From the NCBI GenBank assembly GCA_016795065.1, contig JAEUIU010000039.1, positions 62,001 through 126,000 of the forward strand: a stretch of 64,000 bases of DNA, written 5' to 3'. The position numbers were made by a program, and so were the translations under genes. The notes below the pieces were generated by a model. That model ran no database searches. It saw nothing but the letters and a program-made list of their open reading frames with translations, and was not told the origin of the DNA. Shown here in pieces: positions 15,978-25,039 of the stretch (position 1 is its first letter; each line of letters starts with the position of its first letter). The DNA is from Phycisphaerae bacterium (GTDB taxonomy: Bacteria > Planctomycetota > Phycisphaerae > Phycisphaerales > SM1A02).

Positions 15978-16817
15978 ATGCACGAGGGTGAGATCATCAC
16001 CATCACCGATCTCGACGACCCACGCATCGACGACTATCGATCGGTGCGCGACCGCGACCTGCTTGGCCCCGATGGGCGACCGGGGCTCTTCGTCGGTGAG
16101 ACGCGACTCGTCGTCGATCGCATGATCGAGCGGCCCGGCATGACCCGATCGGTGCTGGTCGAGGCCCGTCACGCCGATGCCATGCGCGCGGCCCTCGACG
16201 CCGCCGGGCGAATCGACGTCCCGCTCTTCGTTGCGGAGCAGCCGGTGCTTGAGGCGATCGCTGGGTTCAACGTCCACCGCGGCGTGCTGGCGATCGGGCA
16301 TCGACCGGGTCCGGAGGCGCTTTCGCTTGGCCGTGCCCTGCCCCGAGACGGGAGCGTGCGCACGGTCCTGGTCTGTGAGGAAGTCCGCAACATCGACAAC
16401 ATCGGCGGGCTCTATCGCAACGCCGCGGCATTCGGAGTCGACGCGATGGTGCTCAGCCCGCAATGCCACGACCATCTCTACCGCAAGTGCCTTCGGGTCT
16501 CGATGGGACATGCCCTCGCGATGCGAACCGCCCGCAGCGTCCATTGGCATGACGATCTTGGGCGGCTGCGCTCGGAATGGGGCCTGCACCTGATCGGGCT
16601 TGCGACCGGCAAGAGCGCCCGACCGATGGACTCGATCCCGATCCCTGAGCGGGTCGCGATCGTCGTCGGCACCGAGTTCGACGGGCTCTCGGACGCTGCC
16701 ATCCGCCAGTGCGATGCGATCGCCCGCATCCCGATGGCCACGGGCATCGACAGTCTCAACGTGGCTGTCGCTGCGGCAGTTGCGCTGCATCGATTTAGCC
16801 GTTCCGAGCGTATCTGA
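15978..16817 (+). CDS. TrmH/SpoU family RNA 2'-O-methyltransferase
   Basis: 279 residues. The three SPOUT motifs are clear: motif 1 NIDNIGGLYRNAAAFG (about 136-151), motif 2 VAIVVGTEFDGLS (about 222-234) and motif 3 RIPMATGIDSLNVAVAAAVAL (about 251-271), which forms the trefoil knot that binds S-adenosylmethionine. The motif 1 Asn and Arg used for catalysis are present. The N-terminal 100 residues form a substrate-binding domain of the kind found in RNA-modifying members. It should methylate a ribose 2'-OH in tRNA or rRNA; which base cannot be told. Confidence 0.9.
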   Translation: MHEGEIITITDLDDPRIDDYRSVRDRDLLGPDGRPGLFVGETRLVVDRMIERPGMTRSVLVEARHADAMRAALDAAGRIDVPLFVAEQPVLEAIAGFNVHRGVLAIGHRPGPEALSLGRALPRDGSVRTVLVCEEVRNIDNIGGLYRNAAAFGVDAMVLSPQCHDHLYRKCLRVSMGHALAMRTARSVHWHDDLGRLRSEWGLHLIGLATGKSARPMDSIPIPERVAIVVGTEFDGLSDAAIRQCDAIARIPMATGIDSLNVAVAAAVALHRFSRSERI

Positions 16818-16834
16818 GTCGGGGCCGGGTGCCC

Positions 16835-16840
16835 TATCCT
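16835..16840 (+). promoter_or_regulatory. -10-like box, leaderless GTG start of the AroB-like gene
   Basis: TATCCT, 10 nt upstream of the GTG at 16851. It supports the longer form of the protein over the ATG at 16914. Confidence 0.42.
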
Positions 16841-16850
16841 GACCCTTCTC

Positions 16851-18065
16851 GTGACGCACTCCGCCCGCACGTCCCCGCCAAGCTCGCCCGCTTCACCAAG
16901 CGCCAGCCCTCTCATGGCGTCGGGCCGGGCCGACGAAGCCTTCACCGTTGACTTCGTTCATCGCGTCCGCTTCACCAGCGACCTCCTCTCGCCCACCAAC
17001 CCGGTCCTTGCGGACGCCCTCGATCCCGATCGGCGCGGTCGCGGCCCGTCGCGGCTCATCACGGTCGTCGACGACGGCGTGGCCAAGGCCTGGCCGGGTC
17101 TGGCCGAGCGGGTCGCCGCCTATGCGTCTGCCCATCCGGAGCGCGTTCCCAGGCCCGAGGCGGCGCTCGTGATCCGAGGCGGCGAGGTCACCAAGAACGA
17201 CCATGAGACGGTCGACGCCGTCATCGAGGCCGTGGACCGTCACCGCATCTGCCGACAGAGTTTCGTCCTCGCGATCGGAGGCGGGGCAATGCTCGACGCG
17301 GTCGGATTCGCGGCCGCAACGGCCCATCGCGGCGTGCGGCTGGTGCGCGTGCCGACCACGACCCTCGCCCAGGACGACGCGGCAATGGGCGTCAAGAACG
17401 GTATCAACCGGAAGGGGAAGAAGAACTTCGTCGGCGCGTTCGCCCCTCCGTGGGCGGTACTGAACGACGAGCGGTTCCTGACCACGCTGCCTGCGGGCGA
17501 GTTCCGTGCGGGTTTCAGCGAGGCGGTGAAGATCGCCCTGCTCCGCGATCCGGACCTCTTCGAGCGGATGGAGCGCGACGCCGACGCGATCCGGGCGATG
17601 GATCTCGTCGCCGCCATGCCGGTCGTGCGACGCTCGGCGGAACTGCACCTTCAGCACATCGTGCGCGGCGGCGATCCCTTCGAGATCCGCGAGGCGCGAC
17701 CGCTTGACTACGGGCACTGGGCCGCCCACCGGCTTGAGTCGCTGACGAGCTTCTCGCTCGGCCACGGCGCCGCCGTCGGCGTGGGCGTCGCGTTAGACAC
17801 GACCTACGCGATGCTCGAGGGTCGCTTGGCTCGCAATCCGGCCGAGCGAACGATCGGACTGCTTCGTCGATTGGGCATCGCCACATGGCACGAGGCGCTC
17901 GGCGACGTCGACGCGATTCTGCGCGGCCTCGAGGAGTTCCGCGAGCATCTCGGGGGGCGACTGACCATCACGCTGCTTCGGGCGATCGGCGCCGCCGAGG
18001 AAGTCCATGAGCTCGACGGCGCAATCGTGCGACGGGCGATCGAATCGCTTCGTCCGACGGCCTGA
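16851..18065 (+). CDS. 3-dehydroquinate synthase-like sugar-phosphate cyclase (EboD-like)
   Basis: 404 residues; an ATG start at 16914 would shorten it by 21. The AroB fold is clear: GGGAMLDAVGFAAATAHRGV binds NAD, followed by the substrate loop RVPTTTLAQDDAAMGVKNGI and, further on, LDYGHWAAHRLES and SLGHGAAVGVG with metal-binding His residues. Compared with true AroB, the loop lacks the usual 'DSSVGGKT' residues (here DDAAMGVKN, then KKNFVGAF) and 'GHTFGHA' is GHWAAH. These changes resemble the EboD group rather than shikimate-pathway AroB. I therefore infer a related cyclisation of a sugar phosphate, substrate unknown. No other aro or ebo gene is adjacent. Confidence 0.72.
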   Translation: MTHSARTSPPSSPASPSASPLMASGRADEAFTVDFVHRVRFTSDLLSPTNPVLADALDPDRRGRGPSRLITVVDDGVAKAWPGLAERVAAYASAHPERVPRPEAALVIRGGEVTKNDHETVDAVIEAVDRHRICRQSFVLAIGGGAMLDAVGFAAATAHRGVRLVRVPTTTLAQDDAAMGVKNGINRKGKKNFVGAFAPPWAVLNDERFLTTLPAGEFRAGFSEAVKIALLRDPDLFERMERDADAIRAMDLVAAMPVVRRSAELHLQHIVRGGDPFEIREARPLDYGHWAAHRLESLTSFSLGHGAAVGVGVALDTTYAMLEGRLARNPAERTIGLLRRLGIATWHEALGDVDAILRGLEEFREHLGGRLTITLLRAIGAAEEVHELDGAIVRRAIESLRPTA

Positions 18066-18084
18066 CCGGCCAGATCAGCCGGTC
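18064..18084. terminator. hairpin between convergent genes
   Basis: Stem GACCGGC / GCCGGTC with a 7-nt loop, spanning the stop codons of the AroB-like gene and the FG-GAP gene. It has no T-tract. It could serve both directions. Confidence 0.35.
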
Positions 18085-20735
18085 CAGGCACCGAGCAGAA
18101 CCGCGAGATCCGCGGCATCAACCATGCCGTCGACGGTGAGATCGGCCACCCCGGCGGAGTTGCCCCAGGCACCGAGCAGGATCGCGAGATCAATGCCATT
18201 CACTGCACCATCACCGTCGAGATCGCCGAGCAGCATCGGCGGCTCGCACTCGTCCGGAATGCCGTTACCGTTGAGGTCGGCGACTTCGCCGTTGGAGATC
18301 TCACACTGGTCCGAGGCGAGGTTACCGTTGCAGTCCGCAACGTCAGTCGGATAGCTCGTATGCAGGTACCAGTCGTTGTAGCCTTCCGGCTTGACAAGGA
18401 GGTCGGGCCGGCCGTTGTTGTCGGCATCGCCTTGGGCGATGGCGTCGGGGCTGTTGCGGTATCGCATCAGGGCCGATCGCGGCCAGAAGGTGCCGTCGCC
18501 GTTGTTGAAGAAGATGGCGGGTGAGGTCACGCCGCTGATGGCGGCGCTTCCGAAGAGATCGAGATCGCCGTCGCCGTCCGCGTCGGCGATGCGCGGGCCG
18601 AACTCGTTGCGACCGAAGTTGGCGAAGTTCGCGAGTTGCTCGGGCGCAGAAAGCACGCCGCGCTGGTTCCGGAAGAGCCAGGTCATGTTCGCCGCCCCGA
18701 GGAGATCGCTGTCGCCGTCGCCGTCGATGTCCACCCACGCGAAGTTGCCGAGCGTGCTGACGAAGTTTGGCGCGAGCTCGTAGGAGTACGCCTCGTACGC
18801 GGCGAAGGTGCCGTCGCCGTTGTTGGGATAGACCAGAAGCGTCTCGAGACCGGGCGGGCCGACGACCCCCGCCGTCACGCCCGCGAAGATCTCCGGCGCG
18901 CCGTCGCCGTTCAGGTCGCCGGTCCAGATCGAGCCGAGAAACGGCGGCGTCTGAAACTCGTAGTACGGTGCGAAATGCCCGGTGCCGTCGCCGAGCGAGA
19001 TGCGCACGTTGTGCGGTGCGCTCGAGATGGTCGTCCACGTCCACATCGCGTCGAGATGGCCGTCGCCGTTGATGTCAGCGGTCTGGAAGTTGCTGCCGAC
19101 CACGATGGGATCGGAGAAGATGTTCGGCCCGAAGGTGCCGTCACCGTTATTGAGCTTGACGTAGCGGGCACCGCTGTTCCCGAGTCCGAGGATGTCGAGG
19201 TGCCCGTCGGCATTGACGTCGCGCGGGTAGAGCGGTGCTGCGGAGGGCAGGCTGATGCTCGTCGCCGGCCCAAACGAGCCGCCGCCCGTGCCGGGCGCGA
19301 TGCGGAACGTGGCCGGCACGTCAAACGTCGCATAGGACGCAAGATCGGTGATCCCGTCGCCGGTGAAGTCGGCCAGTAGCGGGTAGAAATTCGAGTCGGA
19401 ACGGCGGATGTGTTCGACTGCATCGAATCGGATTCCGCCGAGTCCAACGAACACGGAGAAGGCCGAGCTGGTGTCGTTGGCGGTGGCCAGTTCGACGACG
19501 CCGTCGCCGGTGATGTCGGTCGCCGTCACCGCAATGGGGCCTTCCGGTCCCGCGGCGTAGGACCGGGCCAGCGCGAACGCCCCGCGGTTGTTGTCGTACA
19601 GATGCACGACGCGAGCCGAGGAGTCGCACCAGGCGATCTCCGGCTCGGCGTCTCCGTCGAGGTCGGTGCAAATCAGACGATCGGCCGTGCTCGATATGAC
19701 CGGCAGCGGACCAATCGTTTGGGTGTTTGCAAATGCGCCAGTGCCATCGTTTGTGAAGATCTGAATCGAATTGCTGCTTTTCGATGAGACCAGCAAGTCG
19801 ATGTCGGCGTCGCCGTCGGTATCCCTGAGGACCACATCGTGCGGCTTCGCGCTGTTGGAGGTCGATGCGTGACCGGGAACGGTCAGGGTCGCGTGGGTCA
19901 CGAATGCTGCGGCCCCGGTGTTTCGCAGGAGCGAGACCGTTCCCGTGCCCGGGAAGGAGATGTTGGAGTTGGCGACGGCCAGATCAATGAGGCCATCACC
20001 GTTGAAGTCGCCAACATCGACCGCAGACGGTTGCTGCCCGCAGGCGTAGGAAACGCGCGGGGCGAAGGTGCCGTTGCCGTTGTTGCGGAAGACGTCTACC
20101 GCGTTGGTCGCGAAGCCGGGGGAGGCGATGTCGAGGTCGCCGTCGTTGTCCAGATCGGCGACCGCGATGCCCGCGGCCCGCGATCCCGCGGTGAGTTTCA
20201 CCGGATTGGCAAACGTGCCGTTGCCCGTGGCAAGCATGACGACGATGTTGGGCAAACCCGCATCACTTGCGACGACATCGGTGCGGCCGTCGCCGTTGAG
20301 GTCGGCGGTGCGCACCGCGTAGGCCAGGGCGTTGGTCACGGTGTAGCGCACGCCAAAGACGAGACCCGGTCCGCCGTCGTTGCGCCAGAGGGTGAGGGTG
20401 GAGTTGCTCGTACCTGACCGCGCCGAGACGACCATGTCCATGTCGCCGTCGAGATCGTAGTCAAGCCCCGCAACCCCATGCACGTTGTTCGTGACGGGAG
20501 TGTCGTTCATGTGTTCGATCACCGCCGAGTAGGCGGGGCGCACCATGTCGGCCTCGTCGGGAACGCCGTTGTGATTGCAGTCGGCACTTGTCCCGTTGCG
20601 AAGATCGATCGAGTCGCGAACGGAGTTTCCGTTGATGTCCTGGGCTCCGCTGGCCGCGACGATGGCGAGGGCCAAGGCGTTCGCGGCGACTCGGTGCGTC
20701 GGGCGCTGGAAGAAGAGGTGAAGCCCGTGGTGCAT
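18075..20735 (-). CDS. large secreted FG-GAP/VCBS-repeat protein with C-terminal dockerin-like repeats
   Basis: 886 residues from the ATG giving MHHGLHLFFQRPTHRV, which is followed by a hydrophobic signal segment ANALALAIVAASG. Most of the protein is a run of FG-GAP/VCBS units with Ca2+-type loops, such as DLNGDGRTDVVASDAG, DFNGDGLIDLAVANSN and DINGDGHLDAMWTW, which in this family fold as beta-propeller blades. The end has DLDGDGAVNGIDLAILLGAW and a second, weaker repeat VDGMVDAADLAVLLGAW, matching the C-terminus of the secreted protein at 6091-7473. No catalytic motif is seen; adhesion or cell-surface binding is likely. A longer in-frame start exists far upstream but would add unrelated sequence. 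Confidence 0.75.
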   Translation of the reverse strand: MHHGLHLFFQRPTHRVAANALALAIVAASGAQDINGNSVRDSIDLRNGTSADCNHNGVPDEADMVRPAYSAVIEHMNDTPVTNNVHGVAGLDYDLDGDMDMVVSARSGTSNSTLTLWRNDGGPGLVFGVRYTVTNALAYAVRTADLNGDGRTDVVASDAGLPNIVVMLATGNGTFANPVKLTAGSRAAGIAVADLDNDGDLDIASPGFATNAVDVFRNNGNGTFAPRVSYACGQQPSAVDVGDFNGDGLIDLAVANSNISFPGTGTVSLLRNTGAAAFVTHATLTVPGHASTSNSAKPHDVVLRDTDGDADIDLLVSSKSSNSIQIFTNDGTGAFANTQTIGPLPVISSTADRLICTDLDGDAEPEIAWCDSSARVVHLYDNNRGAFALARSYAAGPEGPIAVTATDITGDGVVELATANDTSSAFSVFVGLGGIRFDAVEHIRRSDSNFYPLLADFTGDGITDLASYATFDVPATFRIAPGTGGGSFGPATSISLPSAAPLYPRDVNADGHLDILGLGNSGARYVKLNNGDGTFGPNIFSDPIVVGSNFQTADINGDGHLDAMWTWTTISSAPHNVRISLGDGTGHFAPYYEFQTPPFLGSIWTGDLNGDGAPEIFAGVTAGVVGPPGLETLLVYPNNGDGTFAAYEAYSYELAPNFVSTLGNFAWVDIDGDGDSDLLGAANMTWLFRNQRGVLSAPEQLANFANFGRNEFGPRIADADGDGDLDLFGSAAISGVTSPAIFFNNGDGTFWPRSALMRYRNSPDAIAQGDADNNGRPDLLVKPEGYNDWYLHTSYPTDVADCNGNLASDQCEISNGEVADLNGNGIPDECEPPMLLGDLDGDGAVNGIDLAILLGAWGNSAGVADLTVDGMVDAADLAVLLGAWTG

Positions 20736-20872
20736 AGCTTGGTCAATCCTGTGCCGGTTCGTGCGCGTGGGAGGCTCTCGGTCCTTGAGTAGGAGACCAA
20801 GGGTCCTCACCAGATACACGGTGCTTCCCACTGACCACCCGCATGCGGCGTTTTCCCTATCAGCCTCCTTGA

Positions 20873-20878
20873 TATCTA
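20873..20878 (+). promoter_or_regulatory. -10-like box, leaderless start of GH95 gene
   Basis: TATCTA, 10 nt upstream of the ATG at 20889. No ribosome-binding site between them. Confidence 0.38.
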
Positions 20879-20888
20879 GCATGCGCCG

Positions 20889-23885
20889 ATGTTCATCGCC
20901 GTCCTTGCATGTGGGTCGCTTCTCAGCCTCACCAACGACTGGGTGCCGGTTCGGGCACCCGAAGCATGGGAAAGGACCGGTCACGCCGCCTTGTCTGGCT
21001 ACGACGGCTTCGCGTGGTACCGGGCGTTTGTCCAGCTCGAGGCGAGCGACCTTGCACGAGATGCGGAGCTCTCGCTCGGCAAGATCGACGATGCCGACGA
21101 GGCGTTCGTGAACGGCGAGAAGATCGGTGCAAGCGGGACGATGCCGCCAGCGGCAACGACCGCCTGGAACGCCGATCGGCGCTACCGCGTGCCAAAGGCC
21201 GCGCTGCGGCCCGGCTGGAACGTGATCGCGCTGCGCGTGCACGATTCAGGCGGACAGGGCGGTATCCATCAGGGGCCGCTACGCCTCACGACGTCGGGCG
21301 GCTCGCGCTCGCTCGCTGGCGTCTGGGAATTGCATACAGGGGACGATCCGGCGTGGGCCACGCCTGAGGACGTGACCGGCGCCGCCCAGGCGTTTCTCGG
21401 GCGCAAGCCCGGTGCGGCGGGCCAGCGACGATCGCCCGTGATCCGGGAAGGCTCTCTTGAGGAACCGTGGCAGCGGGGTTTCGACGGCAAGCTCGTCTGG
21501 CCAGCACCGGCCGAACGCTGGACCGAGGCGATTCCGGTCGGAAACGGCCGCACCGGCGCCATGGTCTTCGGCGGCATCGACCGCGAACGAATCCAGATCA
21601 ACGACATCTCGCTCTGGGCCCGATCGCCGACCGGCCGACTTCGCTCACCAGCGCCCGAACTGTTAGGCAAGGCCAGGGAGCTCTGGTTCGCGGGCCGTAT
21701 TCGCGAATGCCAGGATCTCATGCAGCGCGAGTTCATGTCCACCGATCTCGACGCGTCGCATCAGACCGCCGGCGAGTTGGCGATCGCCATGGATGTCGGT
21801 GGCGAGGTTCCCTACTCCCGCTCGCTCGATCCCGAGCGTGGCGAGGTCACGGTCAAGTACGGCCAGGAGCACTTCCCCTATCGCCGTGTGACGCGGGCAA
21901 CACCGTGGGCCATTGAGACCGTCATTGAACTCGGCAACAAGCCGCTTCCCCCGATCACGATCGCCCTCGGTCGGCAGGAGCTGGCCAAGGGCGGCGCTCG
22001 GGTCGAGATCGTCGACGCCAACAGGGCGACGCTGTTCATCGAGGGAACCGCCGTGAACGGCTCGTTCGAAGGCGTGCGATACGCCACCGCGGCGCGGATC
22101 ACGATCCTGCGTGGCTCGATCGAGACGGTCGACGGCACGGCGGCCCTGGCCGACGTGGGCGTCACAAGCCCGACGTCCGCGGCGATCCTGGTGCGCGACG
22201 CGAAGGCCGTCCACATCAGGGTTGCAACAGGGACGGATCTGGACGGCATCGCTGCGGCCGATGTTGTCGCCGATCGGTTGCGGCAGCGAAAGGGCGACGA
22301 GGCGCTCGCCGAGGAAGTGCGTCTGGCGGGCCGCGACTCGCCTTGCTTCATTCGCGTCAACGCGGGCCCGCTCGCCGGCCCGATTCCGACACTCTTCACC
22401 CTTGCCCAGGGCGGGAACATCGCCCCACTGCTCGAGAAATACTTGGCATTCTGTCGCCACCTCGCCCGCAGCGGATCGCGCGGCGACCCCGACGCCCCGG
22501 ACCTTCCTGCGAACCTCCAGGGGCTCTGGAACGAGCATCTGCTGGCTCCCTGGAACGCCGACTACCACACCAACATCAACCTCCAGATGAACTACTGGCC
22601 GGTCGAGGCGATCGGCCTCGGCTCGCGCGTCGATGCCCTGACCGATTACATCGAGACGCTCGCCCGTGACGGCGCCCTCACCGCACGTCAACTTTACGGT
22701 TGCGGCGGCTGGACCTGCCACCACACCTCGGACCCGTGGGGCATGACCCAACCGATGGGCCTCACCGTGTGGGGGCTCTGGCCGCACGGCGGCGGCTGGC
22801 TCGTTCGGCACTGCTGGGAACACTATTGCCACACGCTCGATGAGCGATACCTTCGCGAGCGGGCCTTTCCGCTGATGCGAGGGGCAAGCGAGTTCTATCT
22901 CGATTGGATGACGACCGATCCCGCCACCGGCCGCCTGGTCGGAGGTCCCTCGACGAGCCCCGAAAACACCTTTGTCCTTGAGGACGGCTCGCGCGCCGAC
23001 ACCGGCATGGGCAACGCGATGGATCAGGAGATCATCTGGGACTGCCTGACAAACCTGGTCGATGCGGCGCGGGTGCTTTCGATCGAGAACGACCTGATCG
23101 TCGAGCGGGCCAAGGCGGCGCTCGAGAAGCTCGCCTGGCCCTCGATCGGCACCGACGGCCGGCTCATGGAGTGGTCGCGGCCATTCAAGGAAGCCGAGCC
23201 CGGACATCGTCACGTAAGTCACCTCTACGGCGTCTATCCGAGTCGGCAGTTCATGGCACCGAACCGCAGCGAGTACCTGGTTGCGGCCAGGAAGAGCCTC
23301 GACTTCCGGCTCGCCAACGGCGGTGGGCACACCGGCTGGAGTCGGGCGTGGCTCATCAATCTCGCGGCCCGAATGCGCGACGCGGAGGCCGCGTACGGGC
23401 ACGTCGCGAAACTCCTCACCCATTCGACGCTCCCCAACCTCTTCGACGATCACCCGCCCTTCCAGATCGACGGCAACTTCGGCGGCCTCGCCGGCGTCTG
23501 CGAGATGATCCTCCAGTCCCACGAGATGCGCTGGGAAGGCAACCGACCGCTCTTCCTCCTCGATCTCCTGCCGGCGTGGCCCATCGCCCACTTGCCTGAC
23601 GGCGAAGCCCAGCTTCGGGCCCGCGGCGGAGTCGAGGTCACCCTGCGATGGACGAAGGGGACGCTCGTCTCCGTGCACATCGCCTCCGCCGTCCCGTTAG
23701 GCGACGGAACGTTCGCACCGCTCCCGGCCGAGCTTCGCCTTCGCGTCCCAGAACGCACCGGGCTGGCGGTGGTCGCGGGGTCGGATGGCGGCCTCGAGCC
23801 TGGCGACGGAAACGAACTGGTTTTGCGGCCTTCGACCGGCGCGACGGATGTGACGATCCGGTTTGGGGCCCCAACCGGACGCTGA
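20889..23885 (+). CDS. glycoside hydrolase family 95 protein (alpha-L-fucosidase/galactosidase type)
   Basis: 998 residues, longer than the usual 750-800. After a short hydrophobic start there is an added beta-sandwich domain (about 20-135; YRAFVQLEASDLARDAELSLG and GWNVIALRVHDSGGQGG), as in the accessory domain of some esterases and glycosidases. The GH95 part follows: WTEAIPVGNGRTGAMVFGG near 215, then the (alpha/alpha)6 barrel with YHTNINLQMNYWP (Asn pair near 560), DQEIIWD (acid Glu near 714) and IDGNFGG (Asp near 860), which match the known catalytic set of the Bifidobacterium enzyme. It removes terminal alpha-linked fucose or L-galactose from glycans. The secretion signal is weak. Confidence 0.88.
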   Translation: MFIAVLACGSLLSLTNDWVPVRAPEAWERTGHAALSGYDGFAWYRAFVQLEASDLARDAELSLGKIDDADEAFVNGEKIGASGTMPPAATTAWNADRRYRVPKAALRPGWNVIALRVHDSGGQGGIHQGPLRLTTSGGSRSLAGVWELHTGDDPAWATPEDVTGAAQAFLGRKPGAAGQRRSPVIREGSLEEPWQRGFDGKLVWPAPAERWTEAIPVGNGRTGAMVFGGIDRERIQINDISLWARSPTGRLRSPAPELLGKARELWFAGRIRECQDLMQREFMSTDLDASHQTAGELAIAMDVGGEVPYSRSLDPERGEVTVKYGQEHFPYRRVTRATPWAIETVIELGNKPLPPITIALGRQELAKGGARVEIVDANRATLFIEGTAVNGSFEGVRYATAARITILRGSIETVDGTAALADVGVTSPTSAAILVRDAKAVHIRVATGTDLDGIAAADVVADRLRQRKGDEALAEEVRLAGRDSPCFIRVNAGPLAGPIPTLFTLAQGGNIAPLLEKYLAFCRHLARSGSRGDPDAPDLPANLQGLWNEHLLAPWNADYHTNINLQMNYWPVEAIGLGSRVDALTDYIETLARDGALTARQLYGCGGWTCHHTSDPWGMTQPMGLTVWGLWPHGGGWLVRHCWEHYCHTLDERYLRERAFPLMRGASEFYLDWMTTDPATGRLVGGPSTSPENTFVLEDGSRADTGMGNAMDQEIIWDCLTNLVDAARVLSIENDLIVERAKAALEKLAWPSIGTDGRLMEWSRPFKEAEPGHRHVSHLYGVYPSRQFMAPNRSEYLVAARKSLDFRLANGGGHTGWSRAWLINLAARMRDAEAAYGHVAKLLTHSTLPNLFDDHPPFQIDGNFGGLAGVCEMILQSHEMRWEGNRPLFLLDLLPAWPIAHLPDGEAQLRARGGVEVTLRWTKGTLVSVHIASAVPLGDGTFAPLPAELRLRVPERTGLAVVAGSDGGLEPGDGNELVLRPSTGATDVTIRFGAPTGR
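21656..21667 (+). repeat. 12-mer CGAACTGTTAGG, copy 3
   Basis: Exact copy in the GH95 gene, read as Glu-Leu-Leu-Gly with a TTA codon. Confidence 0.5.
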
Positions 23886-23892
23886 TTCAGCC

Positions 23893-23898
23893 GATACT
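23893..23898 (+). promoter_or_regulatory. -10-like box, leaderless start of pheA
   Basis: GATACT, 9 nt upstream of the ATG at 23908, lying just past the GH95 stop. Confidence 0.4.
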
Positions 23899-23907
23899 CC
23901 CCGACCG

Positions 23908-25023
23908 ATGTCCTCGCCCCACGACCCTGCCTCTTCGCCGTCCCCTCCGCCCCGCGGATTGGACGAGCTCCGCAAGCTGATCGACGCCGTCGATGCCCGG
24001 CTGGTCGAGCTCATGGCGGAGCGGGCGAGAATCGTCCAGGAGGTCGGGCTGTCGAAACGCTCCACCGGCACGAGCGTTTACGTCCCGCACCGAGAGCGCG
24101 AGGTGATCGAGCGGGCCGTGTCGCGCAACCCGGGACCGCTCTCGTCGCGCACGATCGAGGCGGTCTTCCGCGAGATCATGTCCGGGAGTTTCGTCCTGGA
24201 GACGCCACCACGCATCGGATTCCTCGGACCGGCCGGCAGCTTCAGCCATCTCGCCGCCGTGCGCCACTTCGGTTCGAGCGTCGAGCTGCTCGACCTCCAC
24301 ACCATCGAGCACGTCTTCGAGGAAGTCGCCGCGGGCCGCGTCGATCACGGGCTCGTGCCCTACGAGAACTCGATCGGCGGCTCGGTGACCGAAACGTTAG
24401 ACGCCTTCCAGACCCACCACGTGAGCGCCTGTGCCGAGGCCCTCGTCGGCGTGAGCCAATCGCTCATGGCCAACTGCGCCCCCAACGAGGTGAATCGCAT
24501 CGTGTCGAAGCGCGAGGCCCTGGCCCAGTGCCGACAGTGGCTTTCGCGGCACTTTCCCGACATCGAGCAGGTCGAATCGGCGAGCACTTCAGGCGCGGTG
24601 CAGGAGGCATCCAACGCGCCCGGCACGGCCGCGGTCGGCTCGTCCCTGGCGGGCGAACTCTACGGTGTGCGCATCCTCTTCGAACGGATCGAGGACAAGC
24701 CCGGCAACGTGACCCGCTTCCTGGTCCTCTCGCGCGCCGCCGCCCAACCGACGGGCAACGACAAGACGACGGTCATGTTCACGACCCAACACCGGCCCGG
24801 CGCCCTCGTCGACGTCCTCGCGGCGTTCCGCGACGCGAGCGTGAACCTCTCGCATATCGAGAAGCGACCGAGCCGCCGCGAGAACTGGCAGTACACCTTC
24901 TTCATCGACTGCGACGCCCACGCGAGCGCTCCGTCGATGGTGACGGCGCTCGCCGAGGCCCGTTCGCACTGCGTCGAACTCAAGGTGCTGGGAAGCTATC
25001 CGCGGGCCGAGCGCGTTCTCTAA
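23908..25023 (+). CDS. pheA: bifunctional chorismate mutase / prephenate dehydratase
   Basis: 371 residues in three domains. Residues 18-95 are an AroQ-type chorismate mutase (LDELRKLIDAVDARLVELMAER ... VPHREREVIERAV). Residues 108-285 are prephenate dehydratase, with GFLGPAGSFSHLAA, LVPYENSIGGSVTETLD and IEDKPGNVTRFLVL (the T-R-F motif). Residues 295-370 form an ACT domain (HRPGALVDVLAAFRDASVNLSHIEKRP), which in this family binds phenylalanine for feedback inhibition. It converts chorismate through prephenate to phenylpyruvate. The Ser/Pro-rich first 17 residues are not part of a domain. Start supported by a -10-like box at 9 nt. Confidence 0.93.
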   Translation: MSSPHDPASSPSPPPRGLDELRKLIDAVDARLVELMAERARIVQEVGLSKRSTGTSVYVPHREREVIERAVSRNPGPLSSRTIEAVFREIMSGSFVLETPPRIGFLGPAGSFSHLAAVRHFGSSVELLDLHTIEHVFEEVAAGRVDHGLVPYENSIGGSVTETLDAFQTHHVSACAEALVGVSQSLMANCAPNEVNRIVSKREALAQCRQWLSRHFPDIEQVESASTSGAVQEASNAPGTAAVGSSLAGELYGVRILFERIEDKPGNVTRFLVLSRAAAQPTGNDKTTVMFTTQHRPGALVDVLAAFRDASVNLSHIEKRPSRRENWQYTFFIDCDAHASAPSMVTALAEARSHCVELKVLGSYPRAERVL

Positions 25024-25039
25024 CGATTCGCCCAGTCGC

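Noticed and set aside
18200..20700. Regular GTCGCCGTCG-like repeats suggesting a CRISPR or satellite array
   Set aside because: The repeats are the codons of FG-GAP Ca2+ loops (DxDGDG) in one open frame, with unequal spacing; no spacers or cas genes.
20736..21242. N-terminal extension of the FG-GAP protein (169 more residues)
   Set aside because: It covers the GH95 promoter and start on the other strand and puts the signal peptide in the middle of the protein.
21663..23678. 671-residue open frame on the minus strand
   Set aside because: Antisense to GH95; composition typical of a high-GC shadow frame.
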